The translations under genes and the position numbers were made by a program. DNA of 64,000 nt, from contig NZ_CP150276.1 in the NCBI RefSeq assembly GCF_037977235.1, forward strand, positions 4,092,001-4,156,000. The letters run 5' to 3'. Positions 1-7,886 of the stretch are shown here, in pieces. Numbering within the stretch: position 1 is the first letter of the stretch; each line of letters begins with the position of its first letter. Source of the stretch: Paenibacillus sp. FSL K6-0276. GTDB lineage: Bacteria; Bacillota; Bacilli; Paenibacillales; Paenibacillaceae. Below the pieces are notes generated by a model. That model worked only from the letters and a program-made list of their open reading frames with translations, ran no database searches and had not been told where the DNA came from.

Positions 1-805
1 TAAGCTGGTTGTCTTCTGTAATGCCGTCGAGGACAATCCTTTTATGGCTGGAGCATTTCACGGTGTTGGTGAACGAGAATGCGTCATCAATGTTGGTGTC
101 AGCGGCCCAGGTGTAATCAAGCGTGCGTTAGAAGAAGTTAAAGGACAGGACTTTGAAACCCTATGCGAAACGATCAAACGGACGGCGTTTAAAGTTACGC
201 GTGTTGGTCAACTAGTTGCACAGGAAGCTTCTAAACGGATGAACGTTCCCTTTGGGATTATCGATCTTTCTCTGGCTCCAACTCCAGAAATTGGAGACTC
301 CATTGCGGAGATCTTTCAAGTCATGGGTCTGGAAGAAGCAGGCGCTCCAGGAACAACAGCCGCTCTGGCTATTCTAAATGACAATGTTAAAAAAGGTGGC
401 GTTATGGCCTCCTCATATGTTGGCGGACTCAGTGGAGCCTTTATTCCGGTCAGTGAAGACCACGGAATGATTCAAGCCGTTCAGCGTGGTGCCCTTACTC
501 TCGAGAAGCTAGAAGCTATGACCTGTGTATGTTCTGTAGGGCTGGACATGATTGCTATACCGGGAAGTACAACCAAAGAAACGATCTCTGGCATCATCGC
601 AGATGAAGCTGCTATCGGAATGGTCAATAACAAAACAACCGCTGTTCGCGTCATTCCTGTCATCGGCAAGGATGTAGGCGAAATCGTAGAATTCGGCGGC
701 CTCCTTGGATATGCACCAGTAATGGCTGTTAATTCCTTCAATTGCTCCAACTTCATTAATAGAGGTGGACGAATTCCTGCTCCAATTCACAGCTTTAAGA
801 ATTAA
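1..805 (+). CDS. PFL family (UPF0210/DUF711) protein, 3' part
   Basis: This gene enters from the left edge. The frame is open from base 2 and reads [20 protein letters not shown] before the first internal Met at 44, so the Met at 44 is not the start. About 267 residues are visible and the N-terminal part lies outside. The sequence matches the PFL/UPF0210 family, a conserved bacterial and archaeal family of unproven biochemical role; recognisable blocks are [33 protein letters not shown] and [13 protein letters not shown]. Members usually sit just after a small ACT-domain gene, which would lie off the left edge. The C-terminus ends [10 protein letters not shown], as expected for a complete 3' end. 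No specific function is assigned. Confidence 0.9.
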   Translation, partial: KLVVFCNAVEDNPFMAGAFHGVGERECVINVGVSGPGVIKRALEEVKGQDFETLCETIKRTAFKVTRVGQLVAQEASKRMNVPFGIIDLSLAPTPEIGDSIAEIFQVMGLEEAGAPGTTAALAILNDNVKKGGVMASSYVGGLSGAFIPVSEDHGMIQAVQRGALTLEKLEAMTCVCSVGLDMIAIPGSTTKETISGIIADEAAIGMVNNKTTAVRVIPVIGKDVGEIVEFGGLLGYAPVMAVNSFNCSNFINRGGRIPAPIHSFKN

Positions 806-826
806 AAACCAAGTGAAAACACTTTC

Positions 827-885
827 AGCGCCCTTTTAAGGTCGGTAGGCGTTTATACGAGAAATATAAGACACTTTATCACTAA
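827..885 (+). repeat. Interspersed element A, truncated copy
   Basis: The sequence from AGCGCCCTTTTAAGG through GTCGGTAGGCGTTTATACG to GAGAAATATAAGACACTTTAT matches the first hairpin and left flank of the element A family seen at 23696, 37756, 48545 and 53617. The second hairpin is absent. It lies directly after the stop codon of the PFL gene, the same position relative to genes as the other copies. Confidence 0.6.
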
Positions 886-894
886 GAGACTTGC

Positions 895-940
895 AAAGAA
901 GATCCTTCCACGCCGTAGCGTCAGAAGGATCTTCTTCTTT
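895..940. terminator. Terminator between convergent genes
   Basis: An 11-bp perfect inverted repeat, GAAGATCCTTC at 898-908 and GAAGGATCTTC at 924-934, is followed by TTCTTT on the plus strand. It separates the convergent PFL gene (plus) and MFS gene (minus), so it may serve both, although the minus-strand tail is weakly T-rich. Confidence 0.8.
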
Positions 941-948
941 ATTCCTTA

Positions 949-2409
949 TTATTTTTCCGAAGTCTGCACTCTAGCGCTTCTTGCACTCACCATTCTCCAC
1001 CCCGTTAGCAATGCAGCCACAAAGCATATGGATGCCGAAGTCATGAACACTACATGCATGCCGCTGATAAACAACTCTGGCTGACCCTGAACTAGACCTG
1101 TTACCCGATAACCTGCTTCACTGCTCATCACATGAAAGAGAATCGTCGTAGCTATCGTAATACCGACGACCATACCCACATTACGAACTAGCGAATTGAC
1201 GCTACCCGCAGAACCAAGCTGTGTTCTTGGCACCTTGGACATCACAAGTGAATTATTCGGCGATTGAAACAGACCACTACCTATTCCAAGCATAGCGATC
1301 CACACACCTACCAGCACAACTGAGCTTCCCTCATGAAGCTCAGCTAGTCCAAACTGAGCAATAACCATGACCACCAGCCCTGCAAAAGTTAGGAATTCAG
1401 AGCCGATTTTATCCGATAAAGCACCGCTTATTGGCGCTACGACTACCATACATATTGGTAACAGCATCAACAGGAATCCCGCGTTAAATGGCGATAGATT
1501 CAGCATATTCTGTGCATAAAACGGCGCGATGATATTAAAGCAGAAGTTCGCTGTAAACACTAGAAACCCACATAAAATACTTAATGAAAACAATTGATTC
1601 TTAAATAATGACAAATGCAGTAGCGGTTCTTTTCTGCGAAGCTCCGTCCACAAGAAAGCAATGAAGCTGATTACAGCTACGATTAAAGATGTCACAATTA
1701 AGCTGTCGCCATAACCGAGCTGCTGTCCCAACAAGAGCCCCGCGAACAAACTTATGATAAAAATAGCGAAGAGCAGATTGCCTGGAACGTCAATTGTAGA
1801 TTTCACCCTAGTTAAATCCTTAGGCAGTACCTTCCAGCCTAACAGGATAGCGATCACTCCAATTGGAATGTTCACCCAAAAGATATATTCCCAGCCTAAG
1901 GTAGACACCATAACGCCCCCTAAGCTAGGTCCTGCTATACTTCCCAGAGAAACAAATGTACCAATAAAACCAAGGGCCTTACCGCGCTCTGAGGCAGGGA
2001 AAATATCCGTAACTATTCCCTGACTGTTCGCCATTGTCATCGAAGCTCCGATAGCCTGAATAACGCGTGAAGCAAGTAATGCAGGTAAACTAACACTAAG
2101 TCCACACAGCATTGAACCAATAACAAAAACAATCGTCCCAATCTTAAAAATTCTAATCTTCCCAACAATATCTCCAAGCTTCCCGAAGAAAAGAATCGCT
2201 GTACAGATTGCCATTAGATAACCAGTGGTTACCCATTCGATTTGTGCCATAGGTAGCTTCAATTGTTTTGATAATTCAGGCAGAGCGATGTTGACAATAC
2301 TACCGTCAAGCGTGGACATAAAGGTGAAAATATTCAGTACAATTAAAATCATCCAACGTTTCTTCTGAATTTCCTTGTTTTCTTGATAGGTTGCGCTAAT
2401 AGAACTCAT
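949..2409 (-). CDS. MFS multidrug efflux transporter (DHA2/EmrB-QacA type)
   Basis: A 486-residue integral membrane protein of the 14-helix drug:H+ antiporter-2 family, expected to export lipophilic toxic compounds using the proton gradient. Family motifs are visible: LDGSIVNIALP in helix 1, GKLGDIVGKIR after helix 2 (motif A) and GPSLGGVM (antiporter motif C). Hydrophobic segments cover almost the whole chain. The start chosen is the ATG at 2409, which has GAGGTG eight bases upstream; an in-frame ATG ten codons earlier has no comparable site. The gene is divergent from a MarR-type regulator, and two matching palindromes lie between them, so substrate-induced derepression is the likely control. 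The substrate cannot be deduced. Confidence 0.93.
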   Translation of the reverse strand: MSSISATYQENKEIQKKRWMILIVLNIFTFMSTLDGSIVNIALPELSKQLKLPMAQIEWVTTGYLMAICTAILFFGKLGDIVGKIRIFKIGTIVFVIGSMLCGLSVSLPALLASRVIQAIGASMTMANSQGIVTDIFPASERGKALGFIGTFVSLGSIAGPSLGGVMVSTLGWEYIFWVNIPIGVIAILLGWKVLPKDLTRVKSTIDVPGNLLFAIFIISLFAGLLLGQQLGYGDSLIVTSLIVAVISFIAFLWTELRRKEPLLHLSLFKNQLFSLSILCGFLVFTANFCFNIIAPFYAQNMLNLSPFNAGFLLMLLPICMVVVAPISGALSDKIGSEFLTFAGLVVMVIAQFGLAELHEGSSVVLVGVWIAMLGIGSGLFQSPNNSLVMSKVPRTQLGSAGSVNSLVRNVGMVVGITIATTILFHVMSSEAGYRVTGLVQGQPELFISGMHVVFMTSASICFVAALLTGWRMVSARSARVQTSEK

Positions 2410-2445
2410 AACTAACACCTCATTAGAATGTATAATCAACGTTTA

Positions 2446-2459
2446 GTTGCGCACGCAAC
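2446..2459. promoter_or_regulatory. Probable MarR operator 1
   Basis: The perfect dyad GTTGCG-CA-CGCAAC lies 37 bases upstream of the MFS start codon. A second copy with the same arm length and spacing lies 45 bp away. Position between a divergent regulator and pump and the shared sequence support an operator; binding by the adjacent MarR protein is inferred. Confidence 0.75.
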
Positions 2460-2490
2460 CAAACTCGCATACCCAGTGTACATCAATTTA

Positions 2491-2504
2491 GTTGCGTGAG
2501 CAAC
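2491..2504. promoter_or_regulatory. Probable MarR operator 2
   Basis: GTTGCG-TG-AGCAAC repeats operator 1 with one mismatch in the right arm. The flanking bases TTTA are also shared on the left side. The centre-to-centre distance of 45 bp would place one site near each of the two divergent promoters. Confidence 0.72.
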
Positions 2505-2571
2505 GACTTTATTGTACACTTTGTCTCAGGGTAGCAAATACGCGAACTATTAACCCAAAGAGGTGTCTATC

Positions 2572-2991
2572 TTGGAAAAAGAGCCTATAGGAAAGTTAAT
2601 TTCCCATTTCCATCGTCAAAATCAAAAGAAATTGGTAAAAAAATTCGTGCCCTATGGAATAGGTAGCGGTGGGCAACATAGCTTTCTCAAATTGATTATT
2701 TCCAAGCCTGGGATTACACAAGATCAATTAACTGCTGAATTGAAATTCGACAAAGCCACCACCGCACGTTCCGTGAAGCAATTAGAGAATTCGGGATATA
2801 TAGAACGAAAAGTAGATCCCAATGATCGACGCTCTCACCTACTGTATCCTACTCCTAAGGCAATCGACTTCTCGCCTGTCCTTCAGTCCATTTTAGATGA
2901 TTTTAACAAAAGCTTGGTTGGCAAATTAACCAATGAGGAAGTAGACCAGCTTCGTAACTTACTTCAAAAGATCAGCACTGACGAAGAGTAG
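2572..2991 (+). CDS. MarR family transcriptional regulator
   Basis: A 139-residue winged-helix regulator. The central region (ITQDQLTAELKFDKATTARSV followed by a wing reading RKVDPNDRRSHLLYPT) is the diagnostic MarR DNA-binding fold, flanked by dimerisation helices at both ends. The start chosen is TTG at 2572, placed six bases after AGAGGTG; a GTG at 2563 overlaps that ribosome binding site and is less likely. It is divergent from the MFS exporter gene, and the two GTTGCG-N2-CGCAAC sites between them suggest it represses both genes until a ligand releases it. Family membership is clear; ligand and target are inferred. Confidence 0.9.
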   Translation: MEKEPIGKLISHFHRQNQKKLVKKFVPYGIGSGGQHSFLKLIISKPGITQDQLTAELKFDKATTARSVKQLENSGYIERKVDPNDRRSHLLYPTPKAIDFSPVLQSILDDFNKSLVGKLTNEEVDQLRNLLQKISTDEE

Positions 2992-2998
2992 GGAACAA

Positions 2999-3055
2999 GA
3001 AAAGCAGCAGTCACAAAAGTAGTGAATGCTACTTTTGGGGCCAGCTGCTTTTTTG
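2999..3055 (+). terminator. Rho-independent terminator of the marR gene
   Basis: A two-level stem (outer AAGCAGC/GCTGCTT, inner AAAAGTAG/CTACTTTT around TGAATG) followed by TTTTTT. It begins eight bases after the MarR stop codon. The end of the CheY remnant on the other strand runs into it. Confidence 0.85.
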
Positions 3056-3259
3056 AGAGTTATTAGGGGATAAACCCCTGATTTCGGGCATGGTGGTGTC
3101 CATAGTCACTAAATCAGGTTTTATCCTCTTGTACATATTAACGACTTCCTGACCATTGCTACCCTCAGCAACAAATTCATAATCTAACTCTATTAGAATA
3201 TCCTTCAATATTGCTCTCATAAATGCGGCATCATCAACGATCATTATTCTCGCCTCCAC
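3029..3259 (-). pseudogene. Truncated CheY-like response regulator
   Basis: A 76-residue remnant of a single-domain receiver protein. It starts at GTG 3259, ten bases after GGGAGGG, and reads through a normal N-terminal half: RIMIVDDAAFMRAIL with the acidic pair, then DLVTMDTTMPE with the phosphoacceptor Asp. After MPEI the sequence stops resembling the family and ends inside the neighbouring terminator. The second half, including the conserved Thr/Ser and Lys needed for signalling, is missing (a CheY is normally about 120 residues). It lies between two MFS loci with no chemotaxis gene nearby. A non-functional relic is most likely. Confidence 0.75.
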
Positions 3260-3365
3260 TTCACCAGAACCCTCCCTTTTTTTACAATATATCCATTCTA
3301 TAAACCCCTTCTCTTCTAAATCTCTCATTTCATTATTCCGTTAATCAAAAAGCCTAACCAACAAT

Positions 3366-3393
3366 AAAAAAAGCCTCTCAAATGAGAAGCTGC
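3366..3393 (-). terminator. Terminator of the second MFS gene
   Basis: Read on the minus strand, AGCTTCTC-ATTT-GAGAGGCT forms a stem with one mismatch or G-U pairing, followed by TTTTTT. It lies about 90 bases after the stop codon at 3481. Confidence 0.7.
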
Positions 3394-3480
3394 TGCATCA
3401 CTATATCAACTTAGTAACACGAATTTGCCAGCAGAACCAGCATAATGCTACTTCTTAACGAATGCTACTCTCACTACTCC

Positions 3481-5019
3481 CTAATGTCCGGACGCCTGAA
3501 CATTCCCCTCCGCGGAGGCATCCATCTTCTGACGTCCCATAAAGAACGAAGCCAATAACGCTAACGCTGCAGGAATCACAGCCCAAGCAAAGGTGTTTAC
3601 AATAGAGGAGGACAACCCCGCCGTAATCTTACCCAAAATTTCAGGTGGAATAAGCGCCCTAGTCTCCGGCGACAGCAAGGTATGTGGGTCTTTAAAATCC
3701 ATAGCTCCCGCAGGAGCCGCTCCTCCACCGCTCGCCGTGAGTAGCTTGGAAAGACTGCCTGAGAAATAGTGACTTTGAATGATGCCGAATGTGGTAATGC
3801 CTATGGTCATGCCCAGTGAACGAATGAAATTCAGTGTTGCGCTGGCAGAACCGCGTTGCTGTGCGGTCAGTCCATGAATGGCTGCCGTACTTAGCACTGA
3901 AAATGAAGCTCCAATCCCCAGCCCGATCAAGATCATATACAAGGTCACAAGCAGACGTGAAACATCCGGCGTGAGTGTTGCCACAAGTCCAGTACCAATT
4001 ACTAAAAGTGCGAACGTAGGAATCATCAGGCTGCGGTAACTGGTTTTGGCGATCAGGAATCCTCCCATCGTAGCTGTAACCACTGAGCCTACCATCATTG
4101 GCAGCAGCACAAGTCCTGAATTTGTAGCTGATCCGCCCATTACACCTTGAATAAAGATAGGAATATATACGGAAGCCACAATAAAAGCAGCACCGCTAAA
4201 TAAAGCACAGATGATGCTCACCGCATATAATCTTTTTTTGAACAAAGCAAAGGAAATAATCGGTTCTTTCGCTCTAGTCTCTACAAAAAGAAACATAGCT
4301 GCAAGTATCGCAAAGGCTGCAAATAAACCAAGAATCATGGACGAACCCCAAGCATACTCTTTCCCGCCAAGCTCCAGCGCAAACATTAAACAAATGACTG
4401 AGCCTAGAAGCGTACCCGCACCCAACCAGTCAATAGGCTGTTTTGAATGCTCATGCGACTCTTTATAGAAACATACAACCATTACAAATGCGAGCAATCC
4501 AAGTGGCAAGTTAATATAAAATACCCACTGCCAAGCAATATGATCTGTAATATACGCGCCCAGCAATGGACCGAATATGCTCGACAAACCGAATACAGCC
4601 CCGAATGCCCCACCCAACTTGCCACGAGTCTCCAGCGGTACAGCATCGAACATGATTGCAAAAGCGATCGGCACCAGCGCACCACCACCGATTCCCTGAA
4701 TAGCCCGGTACGCAGCTAACTGAGTAATCGTGTCTGCCGTTCCACAGAGAGCAGAACCCGCCATAAATACGATAATCCCAAAAATAAAGAACTTCTTGCG
4801 ACCATACATATCGGACAGCTTGCCGAAAATGGGCATACCCGCCATCTCGGCTACGAGATAAGCTGATGTGACCCAGACAAATTTGTCCATTCCGCCAAGT
4901 TCCCCAACAATATTACCCATTGCAGTAGCAACGATGGTGCTGTCCATGGAGGCCATCAGAATTCCTAGTAGGAGACCTGCGATAACAATGCCCAGATTGG
5001 GCGATTTGGCAGCACTCAT
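3481..5019 (-). CDS. MFS multidrug efflux transporter (DHA2/EmrB-QacA type)
   Basis: A 512-residue multi-pass membrane protein of the 14-helix DHA2 family, expected to act as a proton-driven exporter. Motifs seen are MDSTIVATAMGNI in helix 1, GKLSDMYGRKKFF (motif A) and GPLLGAYI (motif C). A non-membrane loop rich in Gly/Ala/Pro occurs near residues 420-460 before the last helix pair. The start is ATG 5019, preceded by GAGGAGTG; a longer frame to 5043 lacks a site. It lies about 45 bases after the stop of the bactofilin gene on the same strand with no visible terminator, so it may be the last cistron of that operon. Its substrate is unknown. Confidence 0.92.
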   Translation of the reverse strand: MSAAKSPNLGIVIAGLLLGILMASMDSTIVATAMGNIVGELGGMDKFVWVTSAYLVAEMAGMPIFGKLSDMYGRKKFFIFGIIVFMAGSALCGTADTITQLAAYRAIQGIGGGALVPIAFAIMFDAVPLETRGKLGGAFGAVFGLSSIFGPLLGAYITDHIAWQWVFYINLPLGLLAFVMVVCFYKESHEHSKQPIDWLGAGTLLGSVICLMFALELGGKEYAWGSSMILGLFAAFAILAAMFLFVETRAKEPIISFALFKKRLYAVSIICALFSGAAFIVASVYIPIFIQGVMGGSATNSGLVLLPMMVGSVVTATMGGFLIAKTSYRSLMIPTFALLVIGTGLVATLTPDVSRLLVTLYMILIGLGIGASFSVLSTAAIHGLTAQQRGSASATLNFIRSLGMTIGITTFGIIQSHYFSGSLSKLLTASGGGAAPAGAMDFKDPHTLLSPETRALIPPEILGKITAGLSSSIVNTFAWAVIPAALALLASFFMGRQKMDASAEGNVQASGH

Positions 5020-5064
5020 ATGTTCCACTCCTCTTTTTCTCAAAAAATAACTATAAAATTGTCT

Positions 5065-5721
5065 TTATATCTTCACTTGATGCTTCACTGTTGCGTGCTT
5101 ATGAACTTCTAGTGTATCGCGGAATTCCACCGTTTCTATTTCACAATCCGGACCAATGATTACACGTTCTCCCCTTACCATACTAGCCTTTGTATTGACC
5201 AGATCAATAGCATCACCTTCGATTAGCCCCGCTTCAAACAGTATTTTCGAAGTTGGCTTCATCATATGCAGCAGTCTTCCAGTTTTACTCTTCTTAATGG
5301 TTAAGATACTGCCCCCAACCTCCTTCGCACTACTTGGACCAAACAGTTTAATCTCCAAATGCTCAGCACTAAGTAATCCAGCTACGCTTAAGGCACCAGA
5401 AATTTGCAATTTTTCCCCTTCACAATCACCCTTCACATCCAGATTTCCGTAGAGATGAAGCTTATCGATTTTTACGGAGGCTGCTTTTATTTCACCCTGT
5501 CCACGTAAGGAATCTCCTTCAAGACTACCCTCGAGCGCAATTTCGCCAGTGATTTTCATTTGCTTCATATGCAGATTTCCAGCTATATTGGCATTTCCAG
5601 TCAGATTCATCTTCTCGCAATTCACATCTCCGGCGAATTTGCATTCTCCAGTGATCTTAACGTCTTTGAAAGAACCTCCGGCTGAAGACGTCGTTCCAAT
5701 TATTTTCAGATTATCATTCAC
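5065..5721 (-). CDS. bacF: Bactofilin-type polymer-forming protein (BacF/YhbF-like)
   Basis: A 218-residue protein built of short repeating beta-strand units with regularly spaced glycines (for example GECKFAGDVNCEKMNLTGN and GNLDVKGDCEGEKLQISG), the pattern of the right-handed beta-helix of bactofilins. These polymerise without nucleotide in the cytoplasm or at the membrane; in B. subtilis BacE and BacF were linked to flagellar motility. GTG 5721 is the start, with GGAGA eight bases before it, overlapping the end of the preceding gene by eight bases, so the two are translationally coupled. Assignment to BacF rather than BacE rests on gene order (yhbD-bacE-bacF). No membrane segment or signal peptide is visible. 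Confidence 0.82.
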   Translation of the reverse strand: MNDNLKIIGTTSSAGGSFKDVKITGECKFAGDVNCEKMNLTGNANIAGNLHMKQMKITGEIALEGSLEGDSLRGQGEIKAASVKIDKLHLYGNLDVKGDCEGEKLQISGALSVAGLLSAEHLEIKLFGPSSAKEVGGSILTIKKSKTGRLLHMMKPTSKILFEAGLIEGDAIDLVNTKASMVRGERVIIGPDCEIETVEFRDTLEVHKHATVKHQVKI

Positions 5722-6400
5722 CGACCTTCTCCACCTTTCCAACTCTCGCTTCAGGATGCACTGTAATCTGCTCGCGATACTCTACCCGTCCGAGTGTACA
5801 GCCTGGGCCAATAATGACAATATTTCCTCTGATGATATCCGCAGTTGTATATTCTACATCTATAAAATCTCCCTCGATCGTTCGAGTACATAGCTCCGGT
5901 CGAAGTTTAGGGATGATCCCACTGAACATCTTACTCCAAAACCCATTATTCACTTGCCGTATCACGAGGCTCTCCACACCAATTTCATTGGCCTTCCCCT
6001 GACTCTGCAGTTTGAAATCCACATGACCGGCACTTAGTAAACCACCAACATTAAAGCTACCTTCACCTACGAAATCCTCAAGCTCACAATCACCTTTGAT
6101 ACTCACCATTCCGTTAAGGGTACAGCTTTCACCTCGAAAACTCTTACCTACATTAAGAACCCCATCCACCTTTAGGGTGCCAAAACGCATATTACCCATC
6201 ACTTTGATGACTCCGTTGCATTCTGCTTCTTCTGCTGCAAGATCATCATTCAAATTCATATGCCCATTTCCTTTAAACATTCGTGCCACAATCGGTCCCA
6301 CTACTTTACCTACACCATCCATGTTTACGTTGTTGTAAGTACCTCCGGCCCCACCACTAACCCCGTTTATAATCAAATCAGGCAGCTGATGTTTGTCCAT
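5714..6400 (-). CDS. bacE: Bactofilin-type polymer-forming protein (BacE/YhbE-like)
   Basis: A 228-residue paralogue of the next gene with the same beta-helix repeat pattern, for example GNMRFGTLKVDGVLNVG and KGDCELEDFVGEGSFNVGG. Both proteins share the C-terminal block IIGPGCTLGRVEYREQITVH or its counterpart IIGPDCEIETVEFRDTLEVH, followed by a short Lys/Val tail. It starts at ATG 6400, eleven bases after the stop of the DUF4004 regulator gene, in line with one transcript. A paired BacE/BacF assembly is inferred from the family; nothing here shows the polymer's partner. Confidence 0.82.
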   Translation of the reverse strand: MDKHQLPDLIINGVSGGAGGTYNNVNMDGVGKVVGPIVARMFKGNGHMNLNDDLAAEEAECNGVIKVMGNMRFGTLKVDGVLNVGKSFRGESCTLNGMVSIKGDCELEDFVGEGSFNVGGLLSAGHVDFKLQSQGKANEIGVESLVIRQVNNGFWSKMFSGIIPKLRPELCTRTIEGDFIDVEYTTADIIRGNIVIIGPGCTLGRVEYREQITVHPEARVGKVEKVGE

Positions 6401-6411
6401 TACTCTTCCTC

Positions 6412-7056
6412 CTATTCAACAAGCTTGTAGGCAAGCTTACCTTTCAATTGTTCGATCAAATCTGCATAGGCCATTTTACTGACCAATCTAACCCCTTCAT
6501 CAAACCATAACTCCGCAGGTGCTTGTGCCAGAATGAAGGATGAAATCCCCATTTTCCGGACAAAAAACAACTCCCAGCTTCCACTCTCGAGCCTTGAAAC
6601 TTTCTCCTCTAAAGTACGAAACAGAAGCTCTGCCTCCTCCATACTCATCTCCCCAGCACTAAGCAGGCGGTCTACAGCGAATAAATGAACGAGCCCTTCA
6701 AAAGTATATTTACTTTCATCGCCGAGACTTTCTCCAAACTTCTTCAGCGTTGTTGTCGAAACAATGTTACGTTCTATGATTTCCTTAGCAGTTACACTCA
6801 CCTTCTCAAAGGATGCCTTATCCGATAGCTTATCAGCCATTTCATCCAAAGAAAGTCCATCTTTCATATTTACAATGTTGTGAATCCGCGACAAGATCAT
6901 CTCTTTAGGAAAAAAAGTCTCTTGTCCAGTAAAGGTTGATTTACGAATAAACCATTCCTCGGGAATTAACTGCTTCCTTTTCCAGCGGTACAATTGCCCA
7001 TATGAAATACCCGTTAAATCCAGCAGTTGCTTCTTCGAAATCAAATCATCTTCCAT
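6412..7056 (-). CDS. yhbD: YhbD-like DUF4004 regulator with MerR-type helix-turn-helix
   Basis: A 214-residue protein. The N-terminal 60 residues (KKQLLDLTGISYGQLYRWKR, then a Phe/Pro-rich segment and KEMILSRIHNI) resemble a MerR-like DNA-binding region, followed by a DUF4004-type helical domain. In B. subtilis yhbD precedes the bactofilin genes yhbE/yhbF, and the same order here supports the name. It is the first gene of the bactofilin block. A 28-bp palindrome (7076-7103) lies 20 bases before the start codon and is the obvious candidate for autoregulation. No catalytic motif is seen, and what signal it might sense is unknown. Confidence 0.78.
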   Translation of the reverse strand: MEDDLISKKQLLDLTGISYGQLYRWKRKQLIPEEWFIRKSTFTGQETFFPKEMILSRIHNIVNMKDGLSLDEMADKLSDKASFEKVSVTAKEIIERNIVSTTTLKKFGESLGDESKYTFEGLVHLFAVDRLLSAGEMSMEEAELLFRTLEEKVSRLESGSWELFFVRKMGISSFILAQAPAELWFDEGVRLVSKMAYADLIEQLKGKLAYKLVE

Positions 7057-7075
7057 ATGCGATCACTCCTTGAAA

Positions 7076-7103
7076 ACATCGTAACATAACACTGTTACGT
7101 TGT
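7076..7103. promoter_or_regulatory. Candidate operator upstream of yhbD-bacE-bacF
   Basis: Ten-base arms, ACATCGTAAC and GTTACGTTGT, match in nine of ten positions around the spacer ATAACACT. The site is 20-47 bases upstream of the yhbD start codon and on its promoter side. No T-run follows, so it is not a terminator. Binding by YhbD is a guess from position. Confidence 0.55.
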
Positions 7104-7180
7104 AAACAAAACACTCCCCCTTAAACCTCCAACTGCAACAAGTCATTGTATTAAAGTTTCCCTCCAAGATTTTAAGGCAT

Positions 7181-7226
7181 AAAAAAAGAGCGTACCTCCG
7201 TCTTGAGGAGGATTTTCGCTCTTTTA
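7181..7226 (-). terminator. Terminator of the HIT gene
   Basis: On the minus strand the stem AAAAGAGCG/CGCTCTTTT with inner CCTCC/GGAGG pairing is followed by a run of T. It lies about 70 bases after the HIT stop codon and separates it from yhbD. Confidence 0.85.
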
Positions 7227-7298
7227 CCCGCACTGTATTCTTTGATTTAAGCTATGTTAAACTAAAATGTTAATTTATGAGGAAAAGAGAAGGAGTCT

Positions 7299-7733
7299 TT
7301 ATCGACTCATTTCCTCACTTAATGTCTTTAGAATCTTTTCTTTGGTTTGGTTTAATCGTTTTCCAGCACCATGTGGGTGTATTGGTTCACCCCAGATAAA
7401 ACCATCGCCTTCGTACCTTGGAATGAGATGCATATGGTAATGGGTAAGGTCGTTAAATTTCCCTCCATCTTGACAAATTCTTATACCGTCAGGTTTAAAC
7501 AAGCTCTTCAAAGCAATTGAAAGTTTTTTCGAAGCATCCATGATAGCATAAGCAGTCTCTGACTCCATCTCTTCGACATCCCAATAATGCTTTTTGGGGA
7601 GGATTAGAGTATGTCCTTCATTAAAAGGAGCAATATCAAGCACACAAGTAATAAATTCATTTTCATAAACAATATTTAAGTCAGGTTCAATACCATTAGC
7701 GATTCTACATCCTAAGCATTCCATGTACAACAT
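7299..7733 (-). CDS. HIT family (histidine triad) nucleotide hydrolase/transferase
   Basis: A 144-residue cytoplasmic protein with the histidine triad THYHMHLIPR around residues 103-112, the catalytic signature of HIT enzymes acting on nucleoside phosphoramidates, dinucleoside polyphosphates or adenylated substrates. The N-terminal Cys pair in MECLGCRIANG, together with His residues further on, suggests the zinc-binding version. A conserved HTLILPKKHYWDV block is present. The start is ATG 7733 with AGGA seven bases upstream; a second ATG three codons later is possible. It has its own terminator and no clear operon partner, so the physiological substrate is unknown. Confidence 0.9.
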   Translation of the reverse strand: MLYMECLGCRIANGIEPDLNIVYENEFITCVLDIAPFNEGHTLILPKKHYWDVEEMESETAYAIMDASKKLSIALKSLFKPDGIRICQDGGKFNDLTHYHMHLIPRYEGDGFIWGEPIHPHGAGKRLNQTKEKILKTLSEEMSR

Positions 7734-7886
7734 CGCTCCATCCTAACGAGATTTTTTTTACGACACTCCTTACAACGATATCGCTGTCGCTTCACTTCAC
7801 AACCAAGAACAGTGTTACAAATTTCCCAAAACGAACAACTGAATGGCTAATACAATGAGGAGTAGCTTTTAGCTTTAACATAGCTT

